From contig NZ_LT606951.1 in assembly GCF_900095205.1 (NCBI RefSeq), forward strand, positions 1,724,263-1,788,262: DNA of 64,000 nt, written 5' to 3'. Under the pieces are notes generated by a model. That model ran no database searches, was not told where the DNA came from, and saw only the letters and a list, made by a program, of their open reading frames with translations. The stretch is from Polynucleobacter necessarius (lineage in GTDB: Bacteria > Pseudomonadota > Gammaproteobacteria > Burkholderiales > Burkholderiaceae). Below, one piece after another: positions 52,655-63,730 of the stretch; positions within the stretch are counted from its first letter, which is position 1, and each line of letters opens with the position of its first letter. The position numbers were made by a program, and so were the translations under genes.

Positions 52655-54391
52655 TTACGATTGTTTTGCAGTTTGTACTGCAGTAATCACTTTAGCTTTG
52701 ATGTCATTTAACGGGATGTTCTGAGACTCAGCGTCAATACGGCCTTTGAATTCCACTTGAGAATCAGCTAGACCACGATCACCAATCACCACACGGAATG
52801 GTACTCCAATCAACTCCCAGTCAGCAAACATCGCTCCAGGGCGCTCATTGCGGTCATCCAGAATCACATCAATACCAGCAGCCAACAACTCGTCATGCAG
52901 TTGATCACATGCTGCTTTAACAGCCTCTGATTTTTCGTAACCCATAGGACAAATCACCACCTCAAATGGTGCCATAGAGATTGGCCAAATAATGCCTTTC
53001 TCATCTTGACCTTGCTCTATTGCAGCGCCGAGCAAACGAGTCACTCCAATTCCGTAGCAACCCATCACCATTGGCTGGGCTTTGCCTTGCTGGTCTAGGT
53101 AAGTGCAGCCCATCGCCTCTGAATAACGTGTGCCCAACTGAAAGACGTGACCCACCTCAATCCCACGACAGATATCAACTACACCTTTACCATCCGGGGA
53201 AGGGTCTCCGATGACTGCATTACGAATATCGAGAACCAATGGCTCAGGCAAATCACGGCCCCAGTTCACGCCAGTCAAGTGATGCCCAGCATCATTTGCA
53301 CCACAAACGAAATCTGCCATATTAGCGACAGTACGATCAGCAACTATAGTCACGTCAGCGCTAATGCCAACGGGGCCTAAATAGCCAGCAGGTGCATTGC
53401 AAGCTTGCTTAATTTCAGCCTCAGTAGCAAAACGAGATTCAGCCATTCCAGGGATCTTTGATGCTTTTACTTCATTTAGCTCATGGTCACCACGCACTAA
53501 CAACATAAAGAGTTTTGCTGATCCATTTTCTTGATCAACTGCAAATAATAAGGACTTCACAGTAGATTCAAGCGGGATATTTAAAAACTGAGCGACATCA
53601 GCACAGTTTGTTTTATCTGGTGTTGGTACCTTTACCAATACAGCGGTTGCCGCGGCGCGAGCAGCAATTAATGCCAAAGATTCAGCTGCCTCTAGATTGG
53701 CTGCGTAATCAGAATTTGGGCAATATACGATGACATCTTCGCCAGTGTCTGCAATCACATGAAACTCTTGACTACCAGAACCACCGATGGCGCCGTTGTC
53801 AGCGGTTACTGCACAGAACTGAAGACCCATGCGCTTAAAGATGCGCGTGTAAGCATCAAACATCGTTTGATAAGACTTCTTTAGGCCTTCGGCATCTCGA
53901 TCAAAAGAGTAAGCATCTTTCATGCTGAACTCACGACCACGCATGATGCCAAAACGTGGGCGTCGCTCATCACGAAATTTAGTTTGAATCTGATAAAAAT
54001 TCACGGGCAGTTGCTTATAACTTCGAATTTCATTGCGAGCTAAATCAGTAATCACTTCCTCTGAAGTAGGCTGAATCAAGAAATCACGATCATGGCGATC
54101 TTTAATGCGGAGTAACTCTGGCCCCATCTTTTCCCAACGGCCAGTCTCTTGCCAAAGTTCAGCAGGCTGAATCATTGGCATCAATAATTCAATTGCACCT
54201 GCACGATTCATTTCTTCGCGAATAATGTTTTCCACCTTGCGAATGACCTTTAAACCGAGCGGCAAATAGTTATAAATGCCTGCACTCAGCTTGCGTATTA
54301 AACCTGCGCGCACCATTAATTTGTGCGAAACCACCTCAGCGTCAGAGGGGGCTTCTTTTAAGGTGGCGAGAAATGATTGTAATGCTTTCAT
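52655..54391 (-). CDS. proS: Prolyl-tRNA synthetase
   Basis: ProS charges tRNA-Pro. The 578-residue bacterial-type protein has class II motif 2 ([19 protein letters not shown]) and motif 3 ([13 protein letters not shown]), with the INS editing domain between (about 225-405, including [15 protein letters not shown] and GYLGPVG). The C-terminal anticodon domain contains [12 protein letters not shown]. It converges on ffh and is divergent from rppH. Confidence 0.97.
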   Translation of the reverse strand: MKALQSFLATLKEAPSDAEVVSHKLMVRAGLIRKLSAGIYNYLPLGLKVIRKVENIIREEMNRAGAIELLMPMIQPAELWQETGRWEKMGPELLRIKDRHDRDFLIQPTSEEVITDLARNEIRSYKQLPVNFYQIQTKFRDERRPRFGIMRGREFSMKDAYSFDRDAEGLKKSYQTMFDAYTRIFKRMGLQFCAVTADNGAIGGSGSQEFHVIADTGEDVIVYCPNSDYAANLEAAESLALIAARAAATAVLVKVPTPDKTNCADVAQFLNIPLESTVKSLLFAVDQENGSAKLFMLLVRGDHELNEVKASKIPGMAESRFATEAEIKQACNAPAGYLGPVGISADVTIVADRTVANMADFVCGANDAGHHLTGVNWGRDLPEPLVLDIRNAVIGDPSPDGKGVVDICRGIEVGHVFQLGTRYSEAMGCTYLDQQGKAQPMVMGCYGIGVTRLLGAAIEQGQDEKGIIWPISMAPFEVVICPMGYEKSEAVKAACDQLHDELLAAGIDVILDDRNERPGAMFADWELIGVPFRVVIGDRGLADSQVEFKGRIDAESQNIPLNDIKAKVITAVQTAKQS

Positions 54392-54404
54392 GTATGGCTA
54401 TAAT
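54377..54404 (+). promoter_or_regulatory. Predicted rppH promoter
   Basis: TTGTAA (54377-54382) and a perfect TATAAT (54399-54404) with 16 bases between lie 35 bases before the rppH start; the -35 is inside the proS start region. Confidence 0.55.
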
Positions 54405-54439
54405 CAAATCGTTGATTTTAAAGGATTTGAGGCACGATC

Positions 54440-55039
54440 ATGCTTGACCGTGAGGGGTATCGCCCGAATGTCGGCATTGTCCTCCTCAACAGCTGTAACG
54501 AGGTTTTCTGGGGAAAGCGCGTTGGGCAGCATTCGTGGCAGTTCCCGCAGGGCGGGATTCAGCATGGTGAAAGCCCTGAACAGGCTATGTACCGCGAACT
54601 GCAAGAGGAGGTTGGCTTACTACCAGAACATGTCCAAATTATTGGACGGACTAGGGACTGGCTTCGCTATGACGTCCCTGAGGAATATTTGCGTCGCCAA
54701 CACTCAAGTCGCATTCATCGTGCCGCCTATCGCGGCCAAAAGCAAATCTGGTTTCTCTTGCGCCTAGTAGGTTTAGACAGCGATATCCAGTTAAGAGCCT
54801 CGGAACACCCTGAATTTGATGCCTGGCGCTGGGTGCCTTTTTGGATACAGCTAGATGCAGTGATTGACTTTAAGCGAGAAGTCTATCAATTAGCACTATC
54901 CGAACTAGCACGATATCTCTCTCGTGGTATGCGTATGCAGCAACTTGCCTGGGGCTCTCCACTAGACCTATTGCAATCTTTTTATCCCAGCACCGAAGAA
55001 AACTCTCAATCTTCAGAAAAATCAGATAAACAAAAATGA
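54440..55039 (+). CDS. rppH: RNA pyrophosphohydrolase
   Basis: RppH removes pyrophosphate from mRNA 5' ends to trigger decay. The 199-residue protein starts [15 protein letters not shown] and has the Nudix box [20 protein letters not shown] at 38-57 plus [20 protein letters not shown]. The C-terminal about 40 residues are a serine/glutamate-rich tail. The stop overlaps the start of the CNP1-like remnant by four bases. Confidence 0.94.
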   Translation: MLDREGYRPNVGIVLLNSCNEVFWGKRVGQHSWQFPQGGIQHGESPEQAMYRELQEEVGLLPEHVQIIGRTRDWLRYDVPEEYLRRQHSSRIHRAAYRGQKQIWFLLRLVGLDSDIQLRASEHPEFDAWRWVPFWIQLDAVIDFKREVYQLALSELARYLSRGMRMQQLAWGSPLDLLQSFYPSTEENSQSSEKSDKQK

Positions 55040-55610
55040 ATATTTCCATTGGCAAACTCAACAAATATGTAATCAGCATTGCTATTGGATCCTGCTTAAT
55101 TAGCTTGTTCAGGCGACCCCATGCAAAGCGGTCTAGATCCCTTTACACCCATGGTTTTTAAGGAGGGGGAAACTACGTTGCCGTTAAAATGGGCCCAATA
55201 AATCGACATTGCAGCCGTTCTATGTTTCTCCGGGGACTGTTTTCAAGTTTGCAGCTGATACAAGCTCCATCCTAATTGCTGCTGATGGCGTTACTCGCTA
55301 TACGGTAGCGATCACCAACCCCAGTGGTGGGGAGCAAGTGCAGTATGCGGGAATTCGCTGCGACACATATCAATGGCGCCTTTATGGAACATTTGAGAAT
55401 AATAAGTTGGTTAAAAGCCCTTTAAACAGTTGGAATGACATTAAGCCCAAAGTAACTAATCGCTATCAGACAGTATTAGCTTCTGGAGCCTTCTGCAGCT
55501 TTAATACTCAAGAAAAAAGCAGCGCAACTGTTTTGAATTCACTCAATCCCAAAAGCTTTACTGGCGGAACTAAACCCAGCAACTCAATGGGTCAAATAAT
55601 CGGTTATTGA
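55036..55610 (+). pseudogene. CNP1-like family protein, frameshifted
   Basis: A signal peptide-like start ([20 protein letters not shown]) breaks off near 55110; another frame then carries MQSGLDPFTPMVFKEGETTLP and a stop; a third frame from about 55183 continues LQPFYVSPGTVFKF, SILIAADGVTRYTVAITN and YAGIRCDTYQWRLYG, the core of the CNP1-like family (found next to rppH in Burkholderiales). At least two frameshifts are needed to rejoin the gene. The family's function is unknown. Its end overlaps the convergent proB end. Confidence 0.82.
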
Positions 55611-56389
55611 CGAGCAATTAAACGCGTACCAATTTGCGCGCCCTCGATTAGCCGCGTTAATACTTGATCTTCACGCCCAGAGGCAATGATCGTATTAGCT
55701 CCCGTTTTAGCCGCCTCTTTAGCAGCTAGAACCTTGGTCAGCATTCCACCCTTGCTAAGCTCGCTAGCTGCACTACCAGCCATTTTTTCTAAAGCAGGAT
55801 CTCCAGCTGTAGCGTCGGTTAGCAATACTGCGTCTGGATTCAGGCGAGGATCAGCAGTAAATAAACCACCTTGATCAGTCAAAATGACTAATAGGTCTGC
55901 ATGTATTAAATTGGTCACCAATGCAGCAAGGCTATCGTTGTCACCAAACTTAATTTCATCAGTTACGACAGTATCGTTCTCATTAGTGATGGGAACCACT
56001 CCCAACTTCAATAAAGTATCCAGAGTAGCCCTAGCATTGGCATTACGTTCGTTATCTGCTAAATCCGCATTGGTTAATAAAACTTGCGCACTACGTAAAT
56101 TAAAGCGAGCGAAACAACTCTCATAAACCTGCACTAAACCCATCTGACCAACCGCAGCAGCAGCCTGTAATTGATGGATCTCTTGTGGACGTTTAGCCCA
56201 GCCCAGGCGTTGCATACCTTCAGCAATGGCGCCTGAGCTAACCATTAACACTTCATGCCCAGCTTTTAATAAGTTGGCCATTTGCTCGGCCCACATCGCA
56301 ATCGCAGCATGATCTAGACCCTCACCATTATTAGTGACCAAACTAGAGCCCACTTTAACAACAATACGTAGAGTTTTTTTAGCATTCAT
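55604..56389 (-). CDS. proB: Glutamate 5-kinase, form without PUA domain
   Basis: ProB phosphorylates glutamate, the first step of proline synthesis. The 261-residue protein has [53 protein letters not shown] and [22 protein letters not shown], covering the whole amino-acid kinase fold. It stops after IGTRLIARQ, without the roughly 100-residue C-terminal PUA domain of E. coli ProB (367 residues). A short form is known in many bacteria, so this need not be damage. Confidence 0.93.
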   Translation of the reverse strand: MNAKKTLRIVVKVGSSLVTNNGEGLDHAAIAMWAEQMANLLKAGHEVLMVSSGAIAEGMQRLGWAKRPQEIHQLQAAAAVGQMGLVQVYESCFARFNLRSAQVLLTNADLADNERNANARATLDTLLKLGVVPITNENDTVVTDEIKFGDNDSLAALVTNLIHADLLVILTDQGGLFTADPRLNPDAVLLTDATAGDPALEKMAGSAASELSKGGMLTKVLAAKEAAKTGANTIIASGREDQVLTRLIEGAQIGTRLIARQ

Positions 56390-56440
56390 AGCAAAGAGCC
56401 AACTAACTATTTAATCCGGTTTTTTATCTTCTAGCTGATC

Positions 56441-57499
56441 TTAATATCGAGGATCTTGAGCACGCTCATCAGCATCATCTCGATCACGGCGCACAGAATC
56501 TAAATAATCTTGCAATGAGTAGCAAAGCTTGTCGCAACCCATACCAGTCAAAGCGGAAATCTCGAAAACGGGACCCTTCCACTTAAACTTTTTCACAAAG
56601 TCAGCAACCACTTTTTTGCGATCCTCTTCCGGAATCATGTCGACCTTATTGAACACCAACCAACGCGGTTTCTCAACCAAAGCTTCATCATACTTCCGCA
56701 GCTCATTCACGATCGCCACAGCATCGGCTACTGGATCGACATTCGCATCAAATGGAGCAATATCCACCAAATGCAATAGAACACCGGTACGCTGTAAGTG
56801 CCTCAAGAAACGATATCCTAGACCCGCACCCTCTGCAGCGCCTTCAATCAAGCCAGGAATATCAGCGATAACAAAACTCCGCTCAGCGCCCACACGTACA
56901 ACACCCAAATTTGGATGCAAAGTGGTAAATGGATAATCAGCGATCTTTGGACGCGCATTAGAAACCGCAGTAATCAATGTGGACTTGCCTGCGTTAGGCA
57001 TCCCCAATAAACCAACATCGGCTAATACCTTGAGCTCCAATTTCAACTTACGACGTTCACCAGGCTTACCATTCGTCTTTTGACGTGGCGCTCTGTTCGT
57101 ACTACTCTTAAAGTGAATATTTCCCCAGCCACCAACACCACCTTGGGCTAAGCAAAGACGCTCGCCGTGCGTAGTTAAATTGGCAATAGGCTCGCCAGTT
57201 TCGTAATCAGAAATGATTGTGCCAACAGGCATACGCAGTTCAATATCATCACCAGCACGGCCATAGCAATCCGCACCACGACCAGGCTCACCATTTTTTG
57301 CAGTGTGTGTTTTTGCGTAACGGTAATCAATCAACGTATTAATATTGCGGTCAGCGGTTGCCCAGACGCTACCGCCCTTGCCACCATCGCCACCGTCTGG
57401 ACCACCAAATTCAATGAACTTTTCTCGGCGCATAGAGGCACTACCGGTGCCACCTTGCCCGGCGATTACTTCAATACGTGCTTCGTCTATAAATTTCAT
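56441..57499 (-). CDS. obgE: Obg GTPase
   Basis: Obg is an essential ribosome-associated GTPase. The ATG at 57499 ([20 protein letters not shown]) is chosen over the frame opening at 57568. The N-terminal glycine-rich Obg fold spans about 1-158, and the G domain shows [38 protein letters not shown] and VFNKVDMI. At 352 residues it is typical. It follows rplU-rpmA, the universal order. Confidence 0.96.
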   Translation of the reverse strand: MKFIDEARIEVIAGQGGTGSASMRREKFIEFGGPDGGDGGKGGSVWATADRNINTLIDYRYAKTHTAKNGEPGRGADCYGRAGDDIELRMPVGTIISDYETGEPIANLTTHGERLCLAQGGVGGWGNIHFKSSTNRAPRQKTNGKPGERRKLKLELKVLADVGLLGMPNAGKSTLITAVSNARPKIADYPFTTLHPNLGVVRVGAERSFVIADIPGLIEGAAEGAGLGYRFLRHLQRTGVLLHLVDIAPFDANVDPVADAVAIVNELRKYDEALVEKPRWLVFNKVDMIPEEDRKKVVADFVKKFKWKGPVFEISALTGMGCDKLCYSLQDYLDSVRRDRDDADERAQDPRY

Positions 57500-57502
57500 G
57501 AA

Positions 57503-57529
57503 TAAAAAAGGCCTCGCTAAGCGAGGCCT
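57503..57529 (-). terminator. Hairpin between rpmA and obgE
   Basis: AGGCCTCGC pairs with GCGAGGCCT and is flanked by six A, giving T on the minus strand. It probably limits transcription from rplU-rpmA into obgE, so obgE is expected at a lower level. Confidence 0.82.
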
Positions 57530-57588
57530 GTTCCTAAGAGAATTAAATTCGGAATAAATCTGAATCAAACGTGTCTCAGTCAGGCGCC

Positions 57589-57849
57589 TTATGAACGAGG
57601 CAAGACTGAAACTTGGGCCTTTTTCAATGCGCCCTTAACGCCGAATTCCACTTGTCCGTCAATCAATGCGAACAATGTGTGATCCTTACCAATACCAACG
57701 TTAGCACCTGGATGAACACGTGTGCCACGTTGACGAATGATGATGCTGCCAGCATTAATATGCTCGCCACCAAATACCTTAACGCCTAGGCGTTTCGATT
57801 CTGAGTCGCGGCCATTTCGTGTTGAGCCGCCGCCTTTTTTCTGTGCCAT
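57589..57849 (-). CDS. rpmA: Ribosomal protein L27
   Basis: The 86-residue L27 starts [20 protein letters not shown] and continues [20 protein letters not shown] and [20 protein letters not shown]. The N-terminal tail reaches the peptidyl-transferase centre. It is 19 bases after rplU. Confidence 0.97.
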   Translation of the reverse strand: MAQKKGGGSTRNGRDSESKRLGVKVFGGEHINAGSIIIRQRGTRVHPGANVGIGKDHTLFALIDGQVEFGVKGALKKAQVSVLPRS

Positions 57850-57868
57850 ATCTTTCTCCTACCGTGAA

Positions 57869-58180
57869 TTAGACTTTAATCGTGTTGATCAAAATTTCAG
57901 TGAAATTCTGACGATGGCCTTGGTGCTTTTGATAATGCTTGCGACGGCGCATCTTAAAGATTGTCACTTTATCGTGACGTCCTTGGGAGACGACGGTGGC
58001 CATCACAGCTGCACCATTAACTAATGGATCACCTAATTTCAGCGAAGCGCCTTCGCCAACGGCGAGGACTTGGTCAAGAGTGATTTCGCTGCCGATTTCC
58101 GCTGGTATCTGTTCTATTTTCAATTTTTCGCCTGCAGCAACTTTATACTGTTTGCCACCGGTTTTTATGACCGCGTACAT
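57869..58180 (-). CDS. rplU: Ribosomal protein L21
   Basis: L21, 103 residues from ATG 58180 ([20 protein letters not shown]); the frame extends five codons further, but those residues are not part of the family. [20 protein letters not shown] is the conserved basic C-terminal motif. It is first gene of rplU-rpmA(-obgE) and divergent from ispB. Confidence 0.97.
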   Translation of the reverse strand: MYAVIKTGGKQYKVAAGEKLKIEQIPAEIGSEITLDQVLAVGEGASLKLGDPLVNGAAVMATVVSQGRHDKVTIFKMRRRKHYQKHQGHRQNFTEILINTIKV

Positions 58181-58255
58181 GGTTTGAAACCTCAATTAAT
58201 ATTTACATTTAAGCTAATCCACCCTGGACTAGCTAAGCCTATTATTATATCTTGC

Positions 58256-59260
58256 ATGCCCAGCACTGTCAAAATCAATGACTTAAGCCAAATTCTGGCC
58301 CCAATTGCCTTAGATTTCAAGGCCTTAGATGAGGTTATTCGCCAACGTTTAGCCTCAAAAGTCGCCTTAATTAACCAAATTTCAACCTACATCATCCAAG
58401 CAGGCGGAAAACGGGTCAGGCCAGCGCTCTTGATGTTGGTGGCCAAAGCCTTGGCCAACGGTAAAGAAACACCCCATACCCTAGAAATATCCGCTGTTGT
58501 TGAATTCATTCACACTGCCACCCTACTTCACGATGATGTGGTTGATGAATCTACTCTCAGAAGAGGTCGTGAGACTGCGAATGCCGCTTTTGGCAATGCT
58601 GCCAGCGTCTTAGTTGGTGACTTCCTATATTCCCGTGCATTCCAAATGATGGTGCGCCCTAATGACCTGAGAGTGATGCAAATCTTGTCCGATGCAACCA
58701 ATACGATTGCTGAAGGCGAAGTGCTCCAACTCCTCAATATGAACGATCCCGAAGTAGATGAGGATAGTTATCTACAAGTCATTCGCTACAAAACAGCGAA
58801 GTTATTCGAGGCTTCTACGGAATTAGGCGCTATTTTGGCTAATGCTACTGATACTCAGCGTGAGCGAGCTGCTGCATTTGGACGACACATTGGCACTGCT
58901 TTTCAGTTAATGGATGATTTACTCGATTACACCGCTAATGCTGCACAGATGGGGAAAAATGCCGGGGATGATTTACGTGAGGGCAAACCGACTTTGCCAC
59001 TCATTTACTTATTAGAAAACGGCGGTCACGAAGAGCAACTTTTAGTCCGCGCAGCAATTGAGCAAAATCAAGACCTACCTGATGATGCATTTGCACAAAT
59101 TTTGGCGGCCGTGCAAAACTCTGGCGCTCTTGATTACACACAAGCAACTGCTAAGCGCGAGGCTGACTTAGCCCTTTCTTACCTGAAGGACTTCCCCAAA
59201 AATGAAGCCAGTAAAGCGCTGGAAGACTTGTGTGCCTACTCCCTTACAAGACAAACTTAA
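58256..59260 (+). CDS. ispB: Polyprenyl (octaprenyl) diphosphate synthase
   Basis: IspB makes the long isoprenoid tail of ubiquinone. The ATG at 58256 (MPSTVKINDLSQIL) gives 334 residues; the frame is open further upstream only because it crosses rplU. The first Asp-rich motif LLHDDVVDESTLRRG is at 91-105 and the second MDDLLDYT at 219-226, with GGKRVRPALL near 50-59. Chain length is inferred from family, not visible. The stop overlaps the convergent GrdB-like gene by four bases. Confidence 0.94.
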   Translation: MPSTVKINDLSQILAPIALDFKALDEVIRQRLASKVALINQISTYIIQAGGKRVRPALLMLVAKALANGKETPHTLEISAVVEFIHTATLLHDDVVDESTLRRGRETANAAFGNAASVLVGDFLYSRAFQMMVRPNDLRVMQILSDATNTIAEGEVLQLLNMNDPEVDEDSYLQVIRYKTAKLFEASTELGAILANATDTQRERAAAFGRHIGTAFQLMDDLLDYTANAAQMGKNAGDDLREGKPTLPLIYLLENGGHEEQLLVRAAIEQNQDLPDDAFAQILAAVQNSGALDYTQATAKREADLALSYLKDFPKNEASKALEDLCAYSLTRQT

Positions 59261-60191
59261 GTACCCAAGCTATTTAATCTGAGTTCTCGTGCGGTAATAC
59301 GCACTTGCTCAGCCTCGTCGCGCAAGCGAGAAATCTCCTGTTGAGATAGCTTCTCTAAATTCGAATAATCTAACTTCCATAAAGGATCAGATGACCACCT
59401 CAAGGGAGACTGCACAGTTGTACGCGCCGCGGGAGCTGACTCGATTAAACGTAAAGCTAATAAGAAATTTAAATCCTGAGCATGAACATCGTTTGGCTTT
59501 GCAGCAGGGTTGTCCAGAGGAAAATCAGAAAATAAAAATCTAGGGACTCCACAGTACTCAACAATATCTTTAGCGGCACCCATCACAACAGTAGAAATTC
59601 CGGCAACCTCTAAAAATCGCGCTAACAAACTTTGACTTTGATGGCATATCGAGCAATTCGGAATCAATATCGCCACATCCACACTATACGCTCTTAGCAT
59701 TTCCAAAATTTGAGGAGCATCAACTTCTAATGTGTGGCGTTGACTGCGATTAGTAGGTAAGCCATAAAAATGCGGCGATATTTCCTGAATTAAATTTAAA
59801 GTAGCCGCCCGTTTAGCGGCTTCTAGCGGAAACCAGCAATTGATGTCTTCCATATTGGCATTTTTACGATCGATGCCCACATGTGCAATGCGCAAATCAA
59901 TATTTCCTTTAATTGACTGCTGATAAGGCTGATAAAACTTTGCCGCAGCATTGTAAGGAGCGCCTGGTCCTTGAGGACCTTTATCCGGATCATAAGGAAC
60001 GACGGTAGTAATTAAGCCTAATACGGATTGATTGAGTGGCTTCTTAGGCAGGTTAAATGACACATCAATGTAATGAGCCAAAACATAAGGATTCTCATAG
60101 CCCAACCCAAGTAATAGCTTCGGGTACGCTCCATATAGCGAACTGGTTGATCCTGTTCTGGTGCAAAAACGAACTCAGAAGTTTTAGACAT
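59257..60191 (-). pseudogene. GrdB-like reductase family protein, frameshifted near the start
   Basis: The product resembles the glycine/sarcosine/betaine reductase B-subunit family: AILIPNCSICHQSQSLLARFLE and GISTVVMGAAKDIVEYCGVPR, with PLDNPAAKPND. A good start exists at ATG 60191 (MSKTSEFVFAPEQDQPVRYM) but its frame is lost at 60101-60110, where one T is missing from the GGTTTGGGC expected, so YYLGLGYENPY is split. The rest (282 residues from a TTG) is intact. Many proteobacterial members lack the selenocysteine and their function is unknown. Confidence 0.8.
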
Positions 60192-60247
60192 CAATTCATC
60201 CCTGCAAGATATTGCATATCAAATATTTAACTTCATAGGAACTTATT

Positions 60248-61016
60248 ATGGCTCAGTGGCTTAGATTTCAGCATCAAGGAAAAAGTGGTTTTGGACAAGT
60301 AAAAGGCGATGAAATTGAGGTTTACGAAGGTGATTTATTCAATGCGCCTAAGGCCACAGGCGAGACACTTAAGTTAGCTGATGTCATTATTGATATTCCA
60401 TGCACGCCTTCTAAGATGGTTGCCATGGTTGACAGCTTCCATGCGTTGGTAACCAAGCTTGAGCATGCAGTCCCTGCAGAACCCTTGTACTTCCTTAAGG
60501 GTGATAACTCTTTCTTGGCAGCAAACCAAGTCATTCGCACTCCCAAGTCCTATTCTGGGAAAGTTGTTTACGAAGGAGAGCTTGGTATTGTGATTGGAAA
60601 GAGTTGTCATGAAGTGGACGAAACAGAAGCTGCTCAAGCCATTTTTGGTTACACCTGTATTAATGATGTGACCGCTATCGAAATCCTGAATCGTGATCCT
60701 GGTTATGCACAATGGACTCGCGCCAAGAGCTTTAACACCTTTGGCGTGTTCGGTTCTTACATTACTACCGATGTAGATCCAAGCAAACTAACGATTAAAA
60801 CGATCCTCAACGATCAAGAGCGTCAAAACTACCCTATCGCAGATATGATTTTCCCGCCTGCAAAATTAGTGAGCTTAATTTCACAAGACGTTCCGCTAGA
60901 GGCGGGCGACATTATCGCCTGCGGTACTTTCAGTAGGGGTTGGCTCCATGAAGCCAGGCAGCAATGTGAGCATCATTATTGATGGCGTTGGACAGCTCGA
61001 CAATCGCTTTGAATAA
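60248..61016 (+). pseudogene. Fumarylacetoacetate hydrolase-family protein, frameshifted end
   Basis: FAH-family enzymes hydrolyse or isomerise aromatic-ring cleavage products. The core is intact: VYEGELGIVIGKSCHEV, FGYTCINDVTAIEIL, WTRAKSFNTFGVFG. At 60928-60930 one extra T shifts the frame; the current product ends at 60982 with unrelated residues. Without it the frame gives GTSVGVGSMKPGSNVSIIID and stops at 61016. Because metal ligands (E.E...) lie before the lesion, some activity could remain, but the closing strands are lost. Confidence 0.85.
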
Positions 61017-61036
61017 ATGAGAGTCTCATAAAGAAT

Positions 61037-61071
61037 AAAACCCTTGCTATGTTGAGTAGCAAGGGTTTTTT
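61037..61071. terminator. Hairpin terminator after the FAH-family gene
   Basis: AACCCTTGCT pairs with AGCAAGGGTT, followed by six T on the plus strand and preceded by A on the left, so it works in both directions between convergent genes. Confidence 0.9.
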
Positions 61072-61087
61072 AATGCTGAATATTGAA

Positions 61088-62107
61088 TTAATAACCCGAG
61101 ACTGAGAGCAGCGCCAAGCTTCCTTTAGAAGCTTGTACATTTTCATCAAAGTATTTGGTTAAAGCAAACACCGTATTCAAGCACGGTGTTGGAGTTTGCG
61201 TAATCTTGCCAAGCTCGATAACTGATCCCAATAAAGCATCGATCTCTAAGCTACGCCCAGCCTCTAAGTCTTGCAATATAGAAGTCTTATGCTTGCTAAC
61301 TTTTTCTGCTCCGGCAATGCGACGTTCAATATCAACACGGAAAGTAACCCCTAACTTCTCGGCGATTGTCTGAGCTTCAGCCATCATGTTGCGTGCCAAT
61401 TCTTTGGTCAAAGGATATTGGTAAATACCTTCGAGTGTTCCATGTGTCAATGAGCTGATTGGGTTGAAAGTCCTATTGCCCCAAAGCTTGAGCCAAATTT
61501 CAGAGCGGATGTCGTCCAAAATAGGAGACTTAAATCCAGCAGCCCCATCATCTCTGACATCTTCTGGATACGCTCAGTAGTCTTGCCATCCAACTCGCCC
61601 AATGGAAAGCGATTCCTCTCCACATGACGAATGACGCCAGGAGCTTGAGTAAAGGTTGCTGGATACACCACACAACCAATAATATTGTTTGGATTAATCG
61701 CATTCTTAGCAACGCCACCAGCATCCACCGTTTCAACAGAGTGGTCCTGATACTCACCACCTAGCTTTTGGAAGTACCACCAAGGAATGCCGTTTTGCAT
61801 TGGTATGAGAATCGTCTCAGGACCCATGATGGCAGCTAAGTCATCAATAATTGGCTCAACTTGATGCGCCTTTTCACTGCCAAAATCACCACATCTGGAG
61901 TTTCGGCATCCCGAATTTTTTCTACTGCTTTGACTTGGGCAACCAAAGGCTCTGGTTGGTCATCCATATCAATGCAAGGCCACGCTCTTTGATTGCAGCC
62001 AATGTAGCGCCACGTGCAACAACCGTGACTTCATTGCCCGCTCGAGCCAACATAACGGCTAGGTAGCCCCCAATGGCGCCACCTCCACCGATAACACAGA
62101 TTTTCAT
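61088..62107 (-). pseudogene. panE: 2-dehydropantoate 2-reductase-family gene, three frameshifts
   Basis: The start MKICVIGGGGAIGGYLAVML is the PanE/ApbA nucleotide loop. The frame breaks near 61965-61972 (IDMDDQPEPLVAQVKAV expected), near 61869-61875, and near 61541-61549 (KSPILDDIRSEIW expected). The fragments include PMQNGIPWWYFQKLGG and LKLWGNRTFNPISSLT with the catalytic-lysine region. Relatives reduce ketopantoate for pantothenate, but this subfamily contains other alpha-keto reductases, so the exact substrate of the lost enzyme is not certain. Confidence 0.88.
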
Positions 62108-62210
62108 AAGAGCTCCATAAGAACCAAAAATTTTTAATTAACAACATCTTAGAGGAGAATATTTTGCAGTGCAATATAAAAAATTGCCTAATTTTTAAGC
62201 AAACCCCACT

Positions 62211-63611
62211 CTAGACGGTTTTTAACGAATCTTTTGGGACAAGACTACCCAAAAATCATGCCGGCAATGCTGGCAAATAGGCCAGCCAATTGAGGCGGCA
62301 AAATAGCATTGGGAGCCAAGATTTCGCAACTTATCCAGATAGTTAAACTACCCACTGCCAACAAGCCCCCTAAGGAGTTTGCTCTTGACCAATAGACTCC
62401 AAATGCTAACGGTACAAAAACTGCCACTAGGGTGACTTTATAAGCGCTCTCCACCATCTTGAAAATAGATAGCTCTGAATTCACAGCAAAGAAAGTTGCC
62501 ACTACAGCAAAACATAGAATCGTAATCCGCATGACTTTCAATAAGTCCTGGTCAGATAAATGCTTAAAAATTCCTCGCAGGATATTTTCAGAAAAAGTTA
62601 CCGACGAGGCCAATAAAGTTGCACTGGCACAACTCTTAATAGCGGATAACAAAGCGCCGAAAAACATCACCTGCGCAATTAAGGGTGCATGACTCAAAAT
62701 GAGTTTAGGCAAGATCATCTGCGGATCCGTGGTGAGATATTCTTTGACTAGCCCAGGACTAATTAAAGTAGCCGAATAAGCCAAATACATGGGGACAAAC
62801 GCAAAAATAAAATAAAGGACACCACCCAATAAAGCAGCTTGAACTGCAATATTGACGTTCTTTGAAGAGGTAATGTGTTGGAAAACGTCTTGCTGAGGAA
62901 TGGAGCCCAGCATCATGGTGCACAAAGCTGCCATAAACCCTAAGATCGAAGCTAAATTCATATCTGGCCAGAAATTACTGAATTGACCTGCAGCTGCTGC
63001 ATGCTCAATCACTGCAAAAACTCCACCAGTCTGAGAAGACATTTCGCCACCGATGTACAACATGCCAACGACAATGATGATCATCTGAATAAAGTCCGTA
63101 ATCGCCACTGACCACATGCCACCAAATAAGGCGTAAATCAGAACACTACCGGCTCCTATCAACATGCCGCCCGTCTGAGAAATACTCCCCTCAGATACAA
63201 CATTAAATACAAGCCCAAGGGCTTTAATTTGAGCAGCAACCCAGCCCAAATAAGAAACAACGATACATAGCGTTACTAAAACCTCTACTGTGCGACCATA
63301 CTTTTCGCGAAAAAAATCTCCAATAGTCAGCATTCGCCGGTTATAAAGATGGCGCGCAAAAAAGAGTCCCGCCAAAATCAAACAAAGGGATCAGCGACCA
63401 CCCCTCCCAACCCCTCCTTTAAGAAAGTTGCTGGAATTCCTAAAACCGTTTCAGATCCGAACCAAGTTGCAAATACCGTGGCTGTCACAATCGGCAAAAG
63501 CAAGCTATGGCCCGCAGCAGCAAAGTCAGCAGCATCTTTCACCCGCAAAGCCGCCCACAAGCCGATACCAACCGAAATAACCCAATAAATGATGACGAAC
63601 CAAATAAGCAC
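62211..63611 (-). pseudogene. SSS-family sodium:solute symporter, two frameshifts
   Basis: The protein has the SSF fold with about 13 membrane helices: FAAAGHSLLLPIVTATVFAT is the conserved N-terminal motif, and later helices include GSVLIYALFGGMWSVAITDF. After VVADPF a deletion near 63380-63385 shifts the frame (LILAGLFFARHLYNRR follows in another frame). Near the C-terminus an extra base in the CCC at 62250-62252 yields an early stop; restored, SLVPKDSLKTV ends at 62211. The solute is unknown. Confidence 0.85.
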
Positions 63612-63730
63612 GCCTGAATGCTCCTACAGAAATTTGATGAAATTATATGGCTTTGTCACTTTTGGCAGTTGGCAATTACCAACCCATTTGGGGCATGCAC
63701 TAAAACGTTTCAGTCTGACATAATTCAACG

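Noticed and set aside
58070..58255. N-terminal extension of the polyprenyl synthase
   Set aside because: It overlaps rplU in antisense and precedes the family start by 62 residues.
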